Shown: piece after piece, positions 31,188 to 38,662 of the stretch
Numbering within the stretch: position 1 is the first letter of the stretch
Layout: every line of letters begins with the position of its first letter
Assembly (NCBI RefSeq): GCF_900111555.1
Contig: NZ_FOHZ01000014.1
Location: forward strand, 33,439-97,438
Direction of reading: 5' to 3'
Length of the DNA stretch: 64,000 nucleotides
From: Marinobacter segnicrescens
Lineage (GTDB): Bacteria; Pseudomonadota; Gammaproteobacteria; Pseudomonadales; Oleiphilaceae
The notes under the pieces: generated by a model
What the model was told of the DNA's origin: nothing
The model's database searches: none
What the model saw: only the letters and a program-made list of their open reading frames with translations
Translations under genes and position numbers: made by a program

Positions 31188-31409
31188 CTATGACAGGCTG
31201 CGGTTGTTGAAACCGACATCCACCTTACGGGGAGCGTCCACTCTGAAACTGGTGTCCACTTCCTGGATCTGGCCACCCTGACTCAGGAAAGCCTGGATAT
31301 CCGCCTCCAGCTGGGCCCTGATTCGTGCCCGCCCAGCCACTGAATGGTTGTCTTCTGATTCGTTCCAGCTGCTGGAAGATTCCAGGCTGTTTTCGTCGAA
31401 TTCACTCAT
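31188..31409 (-). CDS. Small acidic protein resembling transcriptional regulator SutA
   Basis: 73 residues: an acidic, Ser-rich, probably disordered N-terminus (residues 1-25), a short helix (GRARIRAQLEADIQAFLS), then GGQIQEVD and a basic/polar tail with RVDAPRKVD. The order acidic tail, helix, GGxIQxV, D-PRK resembles the RNA-polymerase-binding SutA of Pseudomonas, which acts in slow growth. The tail ends NRSLS where I would expect a YGSRP-type end, so this is a family suggestion only. ATG at 31409 has GGAGAG six bases upstream. Monocistronic, divergent from aidB. Confidence 0.55.
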   Translation of the reverse strand: MSEFDENSLESSSSWNESEDNHSVAGRARIRAQLEADIQAFLSQGGQIQEVDTSFRVDAPRKVDVGFNNRSLS

Positions 31410-31596
31410 GGTTACTCTCCATCAGCGAAGACCCGGGGACCGTCAGTGCAAGACAATGGCCCCCTGTGTTCAATGAAACGCGCACCGGCGGGGCCGACTA
31501 CCGTTTCCTGTTCGGCGCCTGAGGCATTGCGTGCATGGGCGCCTTGGCGTCTTTATAATCGTGTTTGGATGACAGCGCTATCTTGCCGCAACGGCT

Positions 31597-31674
31597 TTTT
31601 TGTAACTTTTTGTAACCGCCAGTTGCGCGCCAAAGATTCTGGTTTTTTATACAACAAATACAAACAGATACAAC
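31597..31674 (+). promoter_or_regulatory. Tandem 10-mers and phased TACAA motifs upstream of aidB
   Basis: TTTTTGTAAC occurs twice back to back (31597-31606, 31607-31616), one helical turn apart. Further on TACAAC, TACAAAC and TACAAC occur at 31650, 31659 and 31669, again 9-10 bases apart. A possible promoter lies between and over them: TTGCGC (31623-31628), 18 bases, TTATAC (31647-31652). The spacing suggests protein binding on one DNA face; the regulator is unknown. Confidence 0.4.
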
Positions 31675-31687
31675 GATGAGGCTCGAC

Positions 31688-33394
31688 ATGAACGCCAAGC
31701 AGCCAAACACCCCTGGAACACTCTTTGAGCCGGACCCCTGGCTGGCCCAGACCCATGAGGTGCTGAATCAGCCCCCCGCCCTGGAAAACTACAACCTGTT
31801 CCTTCAGGACAAGGCTCTGCAAGAGGCTGTTGAGCGCGAAGGGGCCAGCTGGGCCCGGCAGGAACTGGAAGCCTTTGGCAAGCTGGCCGGGCTCCGTGAA
31901 ACCATTGAACTCGGGTTCCTGGCCAACGACAACAAACCATCGTTCCACACCCATGACCGTTTCGGCCACCGCATCGATGAGGTCCGGTTCCACCCGGCCT
32001 ACCATGAACTGATGCGCCTGGCCATGGAACACGGGCTGCACAGCAGTCCGTGGCAGCAACCCGGAGAGGGTGCCCACGTCGCCCGGGCCGCCAAGTACTA
32101 CCTCCACACCCAGGTGGAGGCCGCCCATGGCTGCCCCGTTACCATGACCTTCGCGGCAATGCCCTCAATCATGAAGCAACCCGAACTGGCAGAACTCTGG
32201 GCGCCGAAGATCCTGCACCGGGACTACGACCCACGCAACGTGCCGGACAGCGAGAAGCAGTCCGTCACCATTGGCATGGCCATGACCGAGAAACAGGGCG
32301 GCAGCGATGTTCGGGCAAATACGACCCGCGCCCTGCCCACCGGCAAGGAGGGCCCGGGCCAGGCCTATGAACTGGTAGGGCACAAGTGGTTTGTTTCCGC
32401 CCCCATGTGCGACGCCTTCCTGGTACTCGCCCAGGCCCCGGGAGGGCTGTCCTGCTTTCTGATGCCACGCTGGCGCCCGGATGGCACCAAGAACCCCTGG
32501 CAGATCCAGCGCCTGAAAAACAAGATGGGCAACGTGGCCAATGCCTCCAGTGAGGCGGAACTTCGCGGCGCCCTGGGCTGGATGGTCGGTGAGGAAGGCC
32601 GGGGGGTGCCCACCATCATCGAGATGGTGGCCATGACCCGCTTTGACTGCATGGTGGGCAGCTCATCCGGTATGCGCCAGGCCACCGCCCAGGCCCTGCA
32701 TCACTGTCATCACCGCAGCGCGTTTGGCGCCAGGTTGAGTGATCAGCCCCTCATGCAGAACGTACTGGCGGACCTGGCAGTGGAGAGCGAAGCTGCCATG
32801 GCCCTGACCATGCGCGTTGGCCGGGCCCTGGACGCAACTGACAACGAACAGGAGAAACTGCTCCTCCGGCTGGCCACCCCGGTGGGCAAGTACTGGATCT
32901 GCAAGCGCACCCCCAACCAGGCCTATGAGGCCATGGAGTGCATTGGCGGCAGCGGTGTAATGGAGGACTGCATCATGCCAAGGCTGTTCCGGGAATCTCC
33001 GGTCAACGCTATCTGGGAGGGCTCCGGCAACGTACAGTGCCTGGACACCCTCAGAGCGCTGCAGAAATCACCGGAAAGCCTGGATGCCTTCATGGCGGAA
33101 GTGAACCTGGCCGTAGGCAGTGACCAGCGCTTTGACGCTTTCGTCAACCAGCTACAACAGGATTTCGGCGCTGCCATAGGTAACCCCCAGCAGATCGCCT
33201 TCCAGGCAAGGGACCTGGTGGATCGGCTGGCGGTATCCCTGCAGGCATCACTACTGATACGCAACGCTCCCGCTGCAGTGGCAGACGCGTACTGTGGATC
33301 ACGGATTGCAGGCCAGGGCATGCACAACATTGGCGCCTTGCCTGCCGGTATAGACGCCCGCGCCATTATCGAAAGGGCCACCCCCCATGTCTGA
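31688..33394 (+). CDS. aidB: AidB-type acyl-CoA dehydrogenase family protein
   Basis: Flavoprotein of 568 residues, matching E. coli AidB along its length: HEVLNQPPALENYNLFLQD at the N-terminus, ARAAKYYLHTQVEAAHGCP, GMAMTEKQGGSDVRANTT (FAD-binding loop), LVGHKWFVSAPMCDAFLV, MTRFDCMVGSSSGMR and ESPVNAIWEGSGNVQCLD. In E. coli AidB belongs to the Ada adaptive response and binds DNA; its substrate is unclear. The ATG at 31688 has TGAGG seven bases upstream; an in-frame ATG at 31676 is possible but less well placed. The next gene overlaps it by eight bases. Confidence 0.88.
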   Translation: MNAKQPNTPGTLFEPDPWLAQTHEVLNQPPALENYNLFLQDKALQEAVEREGASWARQELEAFGKLAGLRETIELGFLANDNKPSFHTHDRFGHRIDEVRFHPAYHELMRLAMEHGLHSSPWQQPGEGAHVARAAKYYLHTQVEAAHGCPVTMTFAAMPSIMKQPELAELWAPKILHRDYDPRNVPDSEKQSVTIGMAMTEKQGGSDVRANTTRALPTGKEGPGQAYELVGHKWFVSAPMCDAFLVLAQAPGGLSCFLMPRWRPDGTKNPWQIQRLKNKMGNVANASSEAELRGALGWMVGEEGRGVPTIIEMVAMTRFDCMVGSSSGMRQATAQALHHCHHRSAFGARLSDQPLMQNVLADLAVESEAAMALTMRVGRALDATDNEQEKLLLRLATPVGKYWICKRTPNQAYEAMECIGGSGVMEDCIMPRLFRESPVNAIWEGSGNVQCLDTLRALQKSPESLDAFMAEVNLAVGSDQRFDAFVNQLQQDFGAAIGNPQQIAFQARDLVDRLAVSLQASLLIRNAPAAVADAYCGSRIAGQGMHNIGALPAGIDARAIIERATPHV

Positions 33395-33728
33395 GAAGTT
33401 CCGGCAACTGCTGGCGGCGCGGGAACCCGCGCCTGCCACCATTACCCCCCATATCGGTGTTGTCACCCTGCAGTTCCAGTTGTATGGGGTTGAGGACCTG
33501 AAGGCCAAGCGCAAGGCTTTCACTCCCATGCGAGCCATCTGGGGCAAGGAGCCGGACCTGGCCGTGGCCGAGACCGGCGATTTGGAGGCTCTGGACAGTG
33601 CTGTCTGGACGATTGTCGCAATCGGCGGTACCTCACAGCAGCTGACCGCCCGTCTGGACCAGGTAGAGAAAGCCATCGAACAGCGCATTGACGCCCCGGT
33701 TCTGGAGGTCCACCGGGAACTGCTTTGA
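33387..33728 (+). CDS. DUF503-like small protein
   Basis: Small protein of 113 residues that overlaps the end of aidB by eight bases (ATGTCTGA), so it is translationally coupled to it. The block HIGVVTLQFQLYGVEDLKAK followed by KRKAFTPM and an alternating strand/helix pattern resembles the DUF503/YlxP fold, with VAVAETGDLEALDSAVWTIVAIG as a second strand pair. YlxP proteins elsewhere sit with ribosome maturation genes, which is not the case here. The pairing with aidB has no known meaning. Confidence 0.7.
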   Translation: MSEKFRQLLAAREPAPATITPHIGVVTLQFQLYGVEDLKAKRKAFTPMRAIWGKEPDLAVAETGDLEALDSAVWTIVAIGGTSQQLTARLDQVEKAIEQRIDAPVLEVHRELL

Positions 33729-33861
33729 GCCGTCTGAATTAACGGCCGCGACATCCATCGAGCAGACGCTCGCTTGGCAAGTCGCCGTATCACGCCGTAT
33801 ACTACGCGGCCCTGAACACGGACTGACAGCACCCTGCCACGAAGCGCAGGGCCTGTTCCGC

Positions 33862-33888
33862 ACAGGGGTTGAGGACTCTAACCCCTGT
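33862..33888 (+). repeat. Perfect 9-bp hairpin in the leader of the aspartate decarboxylase
   Basis: ACAGGGGTT-N9-AACCCCTGT lies 69 bases before the ATG of the next gene and 134 bases after the DUF503-like gene. No T-run follows, so it may be a leader structure instead of a terminator. Confidence 0.4.
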
Positions 33889-33956
33889 TGATTGTTCCGC
33901 TGAATTCGCCGGGCATCAGGAACCGCCCCGGGGATCCCACTGACTGTGTGGCGCGT

Positions 33957-35627
33957 ATGACCGGTAAGAAAAAGTCAGCCCAGGCGTCGGTAGAGGCCAT
34001 GTACCGGGTATTTACCGTACCCGAGGCCCCCGAATCCACCCTGAGCCGGATCGACCAGAATATCTCGGGCAACCTTACCGGTTTCCTGCAGGAACATATT
34101 GTCGCGGTTGAACGTGACCTCAGCGAAGTGGAGAAGTACTTCGCCGATTCGGCCATCCCGGAAAAACCCATCTTCGTTTCCGAGCAGGCCCAGTTCCTGC
34201 TGGACAAGCTGGTCGCCAACTCGGTCCACACCGCCTCCCCCAGCTTTATCGGGCACATGACCTCGGCGCTGCCCTATTTCATGCTGCCGCTGTCCAAGAT
34301 CATGATCGCCCTGAACCAGAACCTGGTGAAAACCGAAACCTCCAAGGCCTTTACGCCCATGGAGCGCCAGGTGCTCGGAATGATTCACCGGCTGGTGTAC
34401 CAGCAGGATGGTGCCTACTATCGCAAGTGGATGCACGACCCCCGCCATGCCCTGGGCGCCATGTGCTCGGGCGGCACCATAGCCAACCTGACCGCCCTGT
34501 GGGTCGCCCGCAACCGGGCATTCCCGGCGGAAGGCAGTTTCCGTGGCCTGCACCAGGAAGGTCTGTTCCGGGCGCTCAAATACTATGGCCACGAAGGCAT
34601 CGCCATCCTGGTTTCCCGCCGGGGCCACTATTCCCTGCGCAAGGCCGCCGATGTACTGGGCCTGGGCCGCGACGCCCTGATCCCCATCGACACCGATGAC
34701 GAGAACCGCATCCAGATCGACGCCCTGCGGGACAAGTGCCTGGAACTCCAGCGCCAGAAGGTCAAGATTATGGCCATTTGCGGTATCGCCGGCACTACCG
34801 AGACCGGCAACGTCGACCCGCTGGAAGCCATGTCGGACGTCGCCCGGGAGTTCGGCGCACACTTCCACGTGGACGCCGCCTGGGGTGGGCCGACCCTCTT
34901 CTCTCGTCAGCATTCGCACCTGATGCGGGGCATCGAGAAAGCCGACTCGGTCACCTTCGATGCCCATAAACAGCTCTACGTACCCATGGGGGTAGGCCTT
35001 GTCGTGTTCCGCGACCCCACCATGGCCAGCGCGGTGGAACACCACGCCCAGTACATCATCCGCAAGGGATCCCGGGACCTGGGTAGCACCACCCTTGAAG
35101 GCTCCCGTCCGGGCATGGCCATGCTGATCCACTCAGGCCTGAAGATCCTGGCGCGGGAAGGCTACGAGATACTGATCAATCAGGGTATCGAGAAGGCCCG
35201 CACCTTTGCGGACATGATCCGGGAGGAGCCGGACTTCGAACTGGTCACCGAACCGGAACTGAACATTCTCACTTACCGCTATGCTCCCGCCCGGGTGCAG
35301 CAGGCCCTGGCTGCGGCGAGCCCGGAACAGGCCGAACGCATCAACATGAGCCTGAACCGGGTCACCAAGTTCATCCAGAAAACCCAGCGGGAGCGGGGCA
35401 AGGCGTTTGTCTCCCGGACCCGGCTGGAGCCGGCCCGCTATGGCCACTTCCCCTGCATTGTGTTCCGGGTGGTCCTGGCCAATCCGCTGACCACCAAGGA
35501 TATCCTCCACGATATCCTGGAAGAGCAGAAAGAACTGGCTGGTGTGCCGGGACTGAAGGACGAGATGGATATTCTTTACCAGCACACAGAGGCTGTGCTG
35601 GGTGGGCCCGTGGCCAAGAGGGCCTGA
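33957..35627 (+). CDS. panP: PLP-dependent aspartate 1-decarboxylase, PanP type
   Basis: Group II PLP decarboxylase of 556 residues. The cofactor lysine is Lys338 in FDAHKQLYVPMGVG; the aspartate/alanine region HVDAAWGGPTLFS and the SGGTIANLTALWVARN block are typical. It resembles glutamate/aspartate decarboxylases of the type that supplies beta-alanine for pantothenate in bacteria without PanD; that assignment is from the family and not provable here. ATG at 33957 (MTGKKKSAQ) fits the family start; the frame also opens at a TTG at 33888, inside the hairpin. No strong ribosome site is visible at the ATG. coaBC and coaD, later in the same pathway, are in this window. Confidence 0.82.
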   Translation: MTGKKKSAQASVEAMYRVFTVPEAPESTLSRIDQNISGNLTGFLQEHIVAVERDLSEVEKYFADSAIPEKPIFVSEQAQFLLDKLVANSVHTASPSFIGHMTSALPYFMLPLSKIMIALNQNLVKTETSKAFTPMERQVLGMIHRLVYQQDGAYYRKWMHDPRHALGAMCSGGTIANLTALWVARNRAFPAEGSFRGLHQEGLFRALKYYGHEGIAILVSRRGHYSLRKAADVLGLGRDALIPIDTDDENRIQIDALRDKCLELQRQKVKIMAICGIAGTTETGNVDPLEAMSDVAREFGAHFHVDAAWGGPTLFSRQHSHLMRGIEKADSVTFDAHKQLYVPMGVGLVVFRDPTMASAVEHHAQYIIRKGSRDLGSTTLEGSRPGMAMLIHSGLKILAREGYEILINQGIEKARTFADMIREEPDFELVTEPELNILTYRYAPARVQQALAAASPEQAERINMSLNRVTKFIQKTQRERGKAFVSRTRLEPARYGHFPCIVFRVVLANPLTTKDILHDILEEQKELAGVPGLKDEMDILYQHTEAVLGGPVAKRA

Positions 35628-35668
35628 GGAAGGGGTTTACAGGAGTCGACTAAATCTGATGGTGAAGG

Positions 35669-35785
35669 CGACCGGGCAGGTGGGGGATGCTTTTTCCGCC
35701 GCAATTCAGGGGCCATCCCTGGCACCCGCCTTGCTCCGCGCCATCCATGGCGCTGCTCCAAAAGCATCCCCCACCCACCCGATCA
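35669..35785. repeat. Intergenic palindromic element with 26-bp arms
   Basis: The arms (35669-35694 and 35760-35785) match at 22 of 26 positions, with a perfect 16-bp core GGTGGGGGATGCTTTT. The 65-base middle contains two related mini-hairpins, GCCATCCCTGGC (35712-35723) and GCGCCA-TCCA-TGGCGC (35738-35753). This composite layout is like REP/MITE-type repeats. No gene is carried. It lies between two converging genes. Confidence 0.6.
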
Positions 35786-35844
35786 CCCGTAGATGTGAGT
35801 TAGCTGCCAAAAACTGCCTCTTCAACAGTGGTCAAACACCGAAA

Positions 35845-36111
35845 TCAGTAAAGCGCTTCCTCATCATCCAGTACGTCGTCGAGAATCTCCAGGAACATCC
35901 TGTCCGCCTCACTCCAGTTCTCGGGAATGCGAACCGTGGTTGAGGCACTGATCTCGTCAGCCACCAACTGGTGGGCATCCGGCTTGCCCCGGTGCTTGCG
36001 GGCCACCTCGACGCACTTTACCGCCACCGTGGGATCACTCAGCACCTTCTTGATAAAAACCCTCAGCTCGCCAATCACCTTCGCCTGGCGACTTTCATTT
36101 GCTGTGCTCAT
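35845..36111 (-). CDS. Small conserved-looking protein of unknown function
   Basis: 88 residues, not recognised. It is predicted to be helical: a basic first half (SRQAKVIGELRVFIKKVLSD, with RKHRGKPDAHQLV) and a strongly acidic end (FLEILDDVLDDEEALY). There is no Cys pair, signal or membrane segment. The ATG at 36111 is favoured over one at 36117 because GGAG then sits six bases upstream; at 36117 it would be almost adjacent. It lies on the same strand as the Pit transporter but 141 bases beyond it. Length, ribosome site and lack of a better frame support a real gene. Confidence 0.6.
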   Translation of the reverse strand: MSTANESRQAKVIGELRVFIKKVLSDPTVAVKCVEVARKHRGKPDAHQLVADEISASTTVRIPENWSEADRMFLEILDDVLDDEEALY

Positions 36112-36252
36112 AGACATCTCCGGAAAAGTTCAGGGAAAGGACAGACAAGAGTATGCAGTATTCGCTGCCACCACGGCCAGCCGCGCTCACGCACGCCAAC
36201 AGGCATGACCGCCCCGACAGGACTGCTGGACACCAGCCTGCCGGGAACAGGA

Positions 36253-37815
36253 TCAGATCATAAGGCCACGGATGGTGAAGTACAGGATAGCCGCGAGGAT
36301 TGCGGACACCGGCACGGTGATCACCCAGGCGGCGGCAATACGGATCAGGTGGGAACGCTTGACCAGCTCTTCCCGGTAGATCTTCTTGAGCCTCTTGCGC
36401 TCCTTCTTGGACAGGGGGATATCCTGCTTGTGCTTGCGGGCTTCCTTCAGCAGGGCCTCCATTTCCTCCACTGTGGCATTGCGGAAATCGTCCAGGAAAG
36501 GCTGCAGCCGGGCCCGTTCTTCCTCGTCGTGACGATCCAGCATGGTATGAATCTGGCTGGCGTAGCTGCGCTTGAGGTATTCACGCAGGAAGCCCACACC
36601 AAACACACCGCCAATGGCAATATGGGTTGAACTCACCGGCAGCCCCAGCTGGGAAGCCAGGATGACCGTGAGCGCTGCTGACAGGGCCACACAGAAGGCC
36701 CGGGACTTATCCAGCTCGGTAATCTCGGAGCCCACCACCTTGATCACCCGGGGTCCAAACAGCAACAGGCCAACTGACAGGCCCAGGGCACCTACCATCA
36801 TGACCCACAGCGGGATAGACGCATCAGAAACGATGCTGGATGCCGCCAGGGCGTCATTGATCGCTGCCAGCGGGCCGATGGCATTGGCCACGTCGTTGGC
36901 GCCATGGGCAAAGCTCAACAGCCCCGCCGCAAAGATCAGCGGCCAGACAAACAGGGCGTTTACCCCATCGGTGTTGTTTTCCATGGTGGCGGCTCGCCGA
37001 CTGACTCTTACCCGCACCAGAATGAACACAACCGCCGCCACAGCCAGGCCCACCAGGGTGGCACCGAGAAAATCCACAGAGATGATTTTCTTGACGCCCT
37101 TGATCATCAGGTAGGTGCCGAAAGCCCAGGCCATGATGGCCACCAGCCAGGGGACGAAGCGGCGTGCACTTGCTACCAGGTCTTCCTGGTATAGGATCGT
37201 TCTTTTGATGGCGTAGAGGAAAAATGCCGCAATCAGGCCGCCAAGGACAGGGGAAATCACCCAGCTGGCGGCGATTTTGGCCATCACCGACCAGTCCGCA
37301 ATACCCCAGCCACCGGCTGCGATCCCCGCACCCAGAACGCCCCCGACAATTGAGTGTGTGGTGGACACCGGCGCACCCATCCAGGTCGCCAGGTTGAGCC
37401 ACAATGCACCAGCCAGCAGGGCGGCAGTCATCAGCCAGACGAAGGTATTCACGTCATCCAGTCGCTCAGGAGCGATAATGCCGCCCTTGATGGTGGATAC
37501 CACGTCACCACCGGCAATAATGGCCCCTGCGGCTTCGAACACCGCCGCCAGCATCACCGCTGCAAACAGGGAGATAGCACCGGACCCCACGGCCGGGCCC
37601 ACGTTGTTGGCCACGTCGTTGGCGCCGATGTTGATGGCCATATAGCCTGCAATCACCGCTGCCGCAACCAATAGCGGCTTGCCGGTCATATCACCGCCGA
37701 TCTGGGTTACCACCAACCCGACGATTGCGAGGAAAATAAGGCTGATGCCAATGCGGTAACGTTCCGTCGTCTGGCTGGTCAGCACCTGGTCCATGAATCC
37801 GGATGATTTCGCCAT
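36253..37815 (-). CDS. Inorganic phosphate transporter, Pit family
   Basis: Integral membrane, cation-coupled phosphate permease of 520 residues. The PHO4 family signature occurs twice as usual, GANDVANNVGPAVG near residue 70 and GANDVANAIGPLAA in the second half, each followed by STTH (APVSTTHSIVGG, LPVSSTHIAIGG). About ten membrane segments flank a central cytoplasmic loop rich in charged residues (KRTILYQEDLVASARRF). The ATG at 37815 is preferred over an extended frame to 38037, which would add residues overlapping the next gene's start. Together with phoBR this suggests low-affinity phosphate uptake. Confidence 0.9.
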   Translation of the reverse strand: MAKSSGFMDQVLTSQTTERYRIGISLIFLAIVGLVVTQIGGDMTGKPLLVAAAVIAGYMAINIGANDVANNVGPAVGSGAISLFAAVMLAAVFEAAGAIIAGGDVVSTIKGGIIAPERLDDVNTFVWLMTAALLAGALWLNLATWMGAPVSTTHSIVGGVLGAGIAAGGWGIADWSVMAKIAASWVISPVLGGLIAAFFLYAIKRTILYQEDLVASARRFVPWLVAIMAWAFGTYLMIKGVKKIISVDFLGATLVGLAVAAVVFILVRVRVSRRAATMENNTDGVNALFVWPLIFAAGLLSFAHGANDVANAIGPLAAINDALAASSIVSDASIPLWVMMVGALGLSVGLLLFGPRVIKVVGSEITELDKSRAFCVALSAALTVILASQLGLPVSSTHIAIGGVFGVGFLREYLKRSYASQIHTMLDRHDEEERARLQPFLDDFRNATVEEMEALLKEARKHKQDIPLSKKERKRLKKIYREELVKRSHLIRIAAAWVITVPVSAILAAILYFTIRGLMI

Positions 37816-37849
37816 TACGGGTTTCTCATGCAGCAGATTGGAGGGCGGC

Positions 37850-37878
37850 ACTATAAAATTTCTGACACCAAATTGAAA
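37850..37878 (-). promoter_or_regulatory. Candidate promoter of the Pit transporter
   Basis: Minus strand TTTCAA (37873-37878), 17 bases, TATAGT (37850-37855), 35 bases before the ATG. The -35 is weak. No Pho box is visible in this gap. Confidence 0.35.
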
Positions 37879-38035
37879 CAAACCGCCCTTTATTTGTAGC
37901 CGAGTATAGACGCCCGCACCTGCCCCTGCCGCGCTCTTCAATCCATCCGCCCCGAGGATTCTGTCTGACGCTTGAGGAGCCGTCCGCCCCCGGCTAAGAT
38001 GACGCCCCTCAATCCAGTGCCGAGGCCAAGACTCC

Positions 38036-38497
38036 ATGACCGAGATCCAGATCCTGGTGGGCAGCGTTTACGGCGGCGCCCTGATGACCGCCCGCAAGCT
38101 CCGGGACGAACTGTCCGGCGAGGACGTTCGCATCACCGTACACGAAAGACCCACGCTTGCCAGCCTGACTGACACCAACGGCCCGGTGCTGGTATGTACC
38201 TCGACCACAGGCCAGGGAGAAGCGCCCGAAAACCTGCTGCCGTTCTACGTCGAGCTGCGGGAAACCCTGCCCCTGCAGGAAGGCCGGCCTTTCGGCGTGA
38301 TCGTACTGGGAGACAGCTCCTACGGAGACACCTTTTGCGGTGCCGGTGAACTCATGGAGGAGGCCCTGCTGGAAGTCGCTGCCCGCAAGGTTGGCGACAC
38401 CCTGCGTATCGATGCCATGGAGACCATGGAGCCGGAAGCAGAAGCCCTGCCCTGGGCCAGGGCGTGGCTTGAACAGGTAAGGTCCACCGATCGCTGA
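38036..38497 (+). CDS. mioC: Flavodoxin domain protein, MioC-like
   Basis: FMN-binding flavodoxin-fold protein of 153 residues. The N-terminal phosphate loop LVGSVYGGALMTARKLRD, the TSTTGQGEAPENLLPFY stacking loop and VLGDSSYGDTFCGAGE are the MioC/sulfite-reductase-type signatures. E. coli MioC assists biotin synthase; a general electron-shuttle role is all that can be inferred here. Its stop codon lies inside a 9-bp hairpin. Divergent from the Pit transporter with a 220-bp gap. Confidence 0.85.
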   Translation: MTEIQILVGSVYGGALMTARKLRDELSGEDVRITVHERPTLASLTDTNGPVLVCTSTTGQGEAPENLLPFYVELRETLPLQEGRPFGVIVLGDSSYGDTFCGAGELMEEALLEVAARKVGDTLRIDAMETMEPEAEALPWARAWLEQVRSTDR

Positions 38498-38504
38498 TCG
38501 GTGG
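38484..38504 (+). repeat. Hairpin straddling the mioC stop codon
   Basis: CCACCGATC-GCT-GATCGGTGG is a perfect 9-bp stem with a three-base loop that includes the stop TGA. No T-run follows, so it may protect mRNA or act as a weak terminator. Confidence 0.4.
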
Positions 38505-38586
38505 CACGCCTATAGCGCGAACCCCGTCACACAACATCCCGTTACACACTGGCACTATCCTGCAACATCTGGTGGCAACATGACGC

Positions 38587-38615
38587 TTGTGTAAGCGTTT
38601 TGTAATCTTGATACT
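38587..38615 (+). promoter_or_regulatory. Candidate promoter of the DISM-GGDEF-EAL gene
   Basis: TTGTGT (38587-38592), 17 bases, GATACT (38610-38615), 48 bases before the chosen GTG start. Hexamer matches are 3-4 of 6. Confidence 0.35.
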
Positions 38616-38662
38616 CGTTCGAAAGATTGCCCCCACGACACGCTTCCAAAAACAGGATTCCT

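Noticed and set aside
33975..35132. Minus-strand frame of 385 codons opposite the PLP decarboxylase
   Set aside because: Shadow of a gene with a clear PLP lysine motif.
35602..35943. 113-codon plus-strand frame covering the palindromic element
   Set aside because: It starts inside the decarboxylase end and reads through an inverted repeat; no ribosome site or motif.
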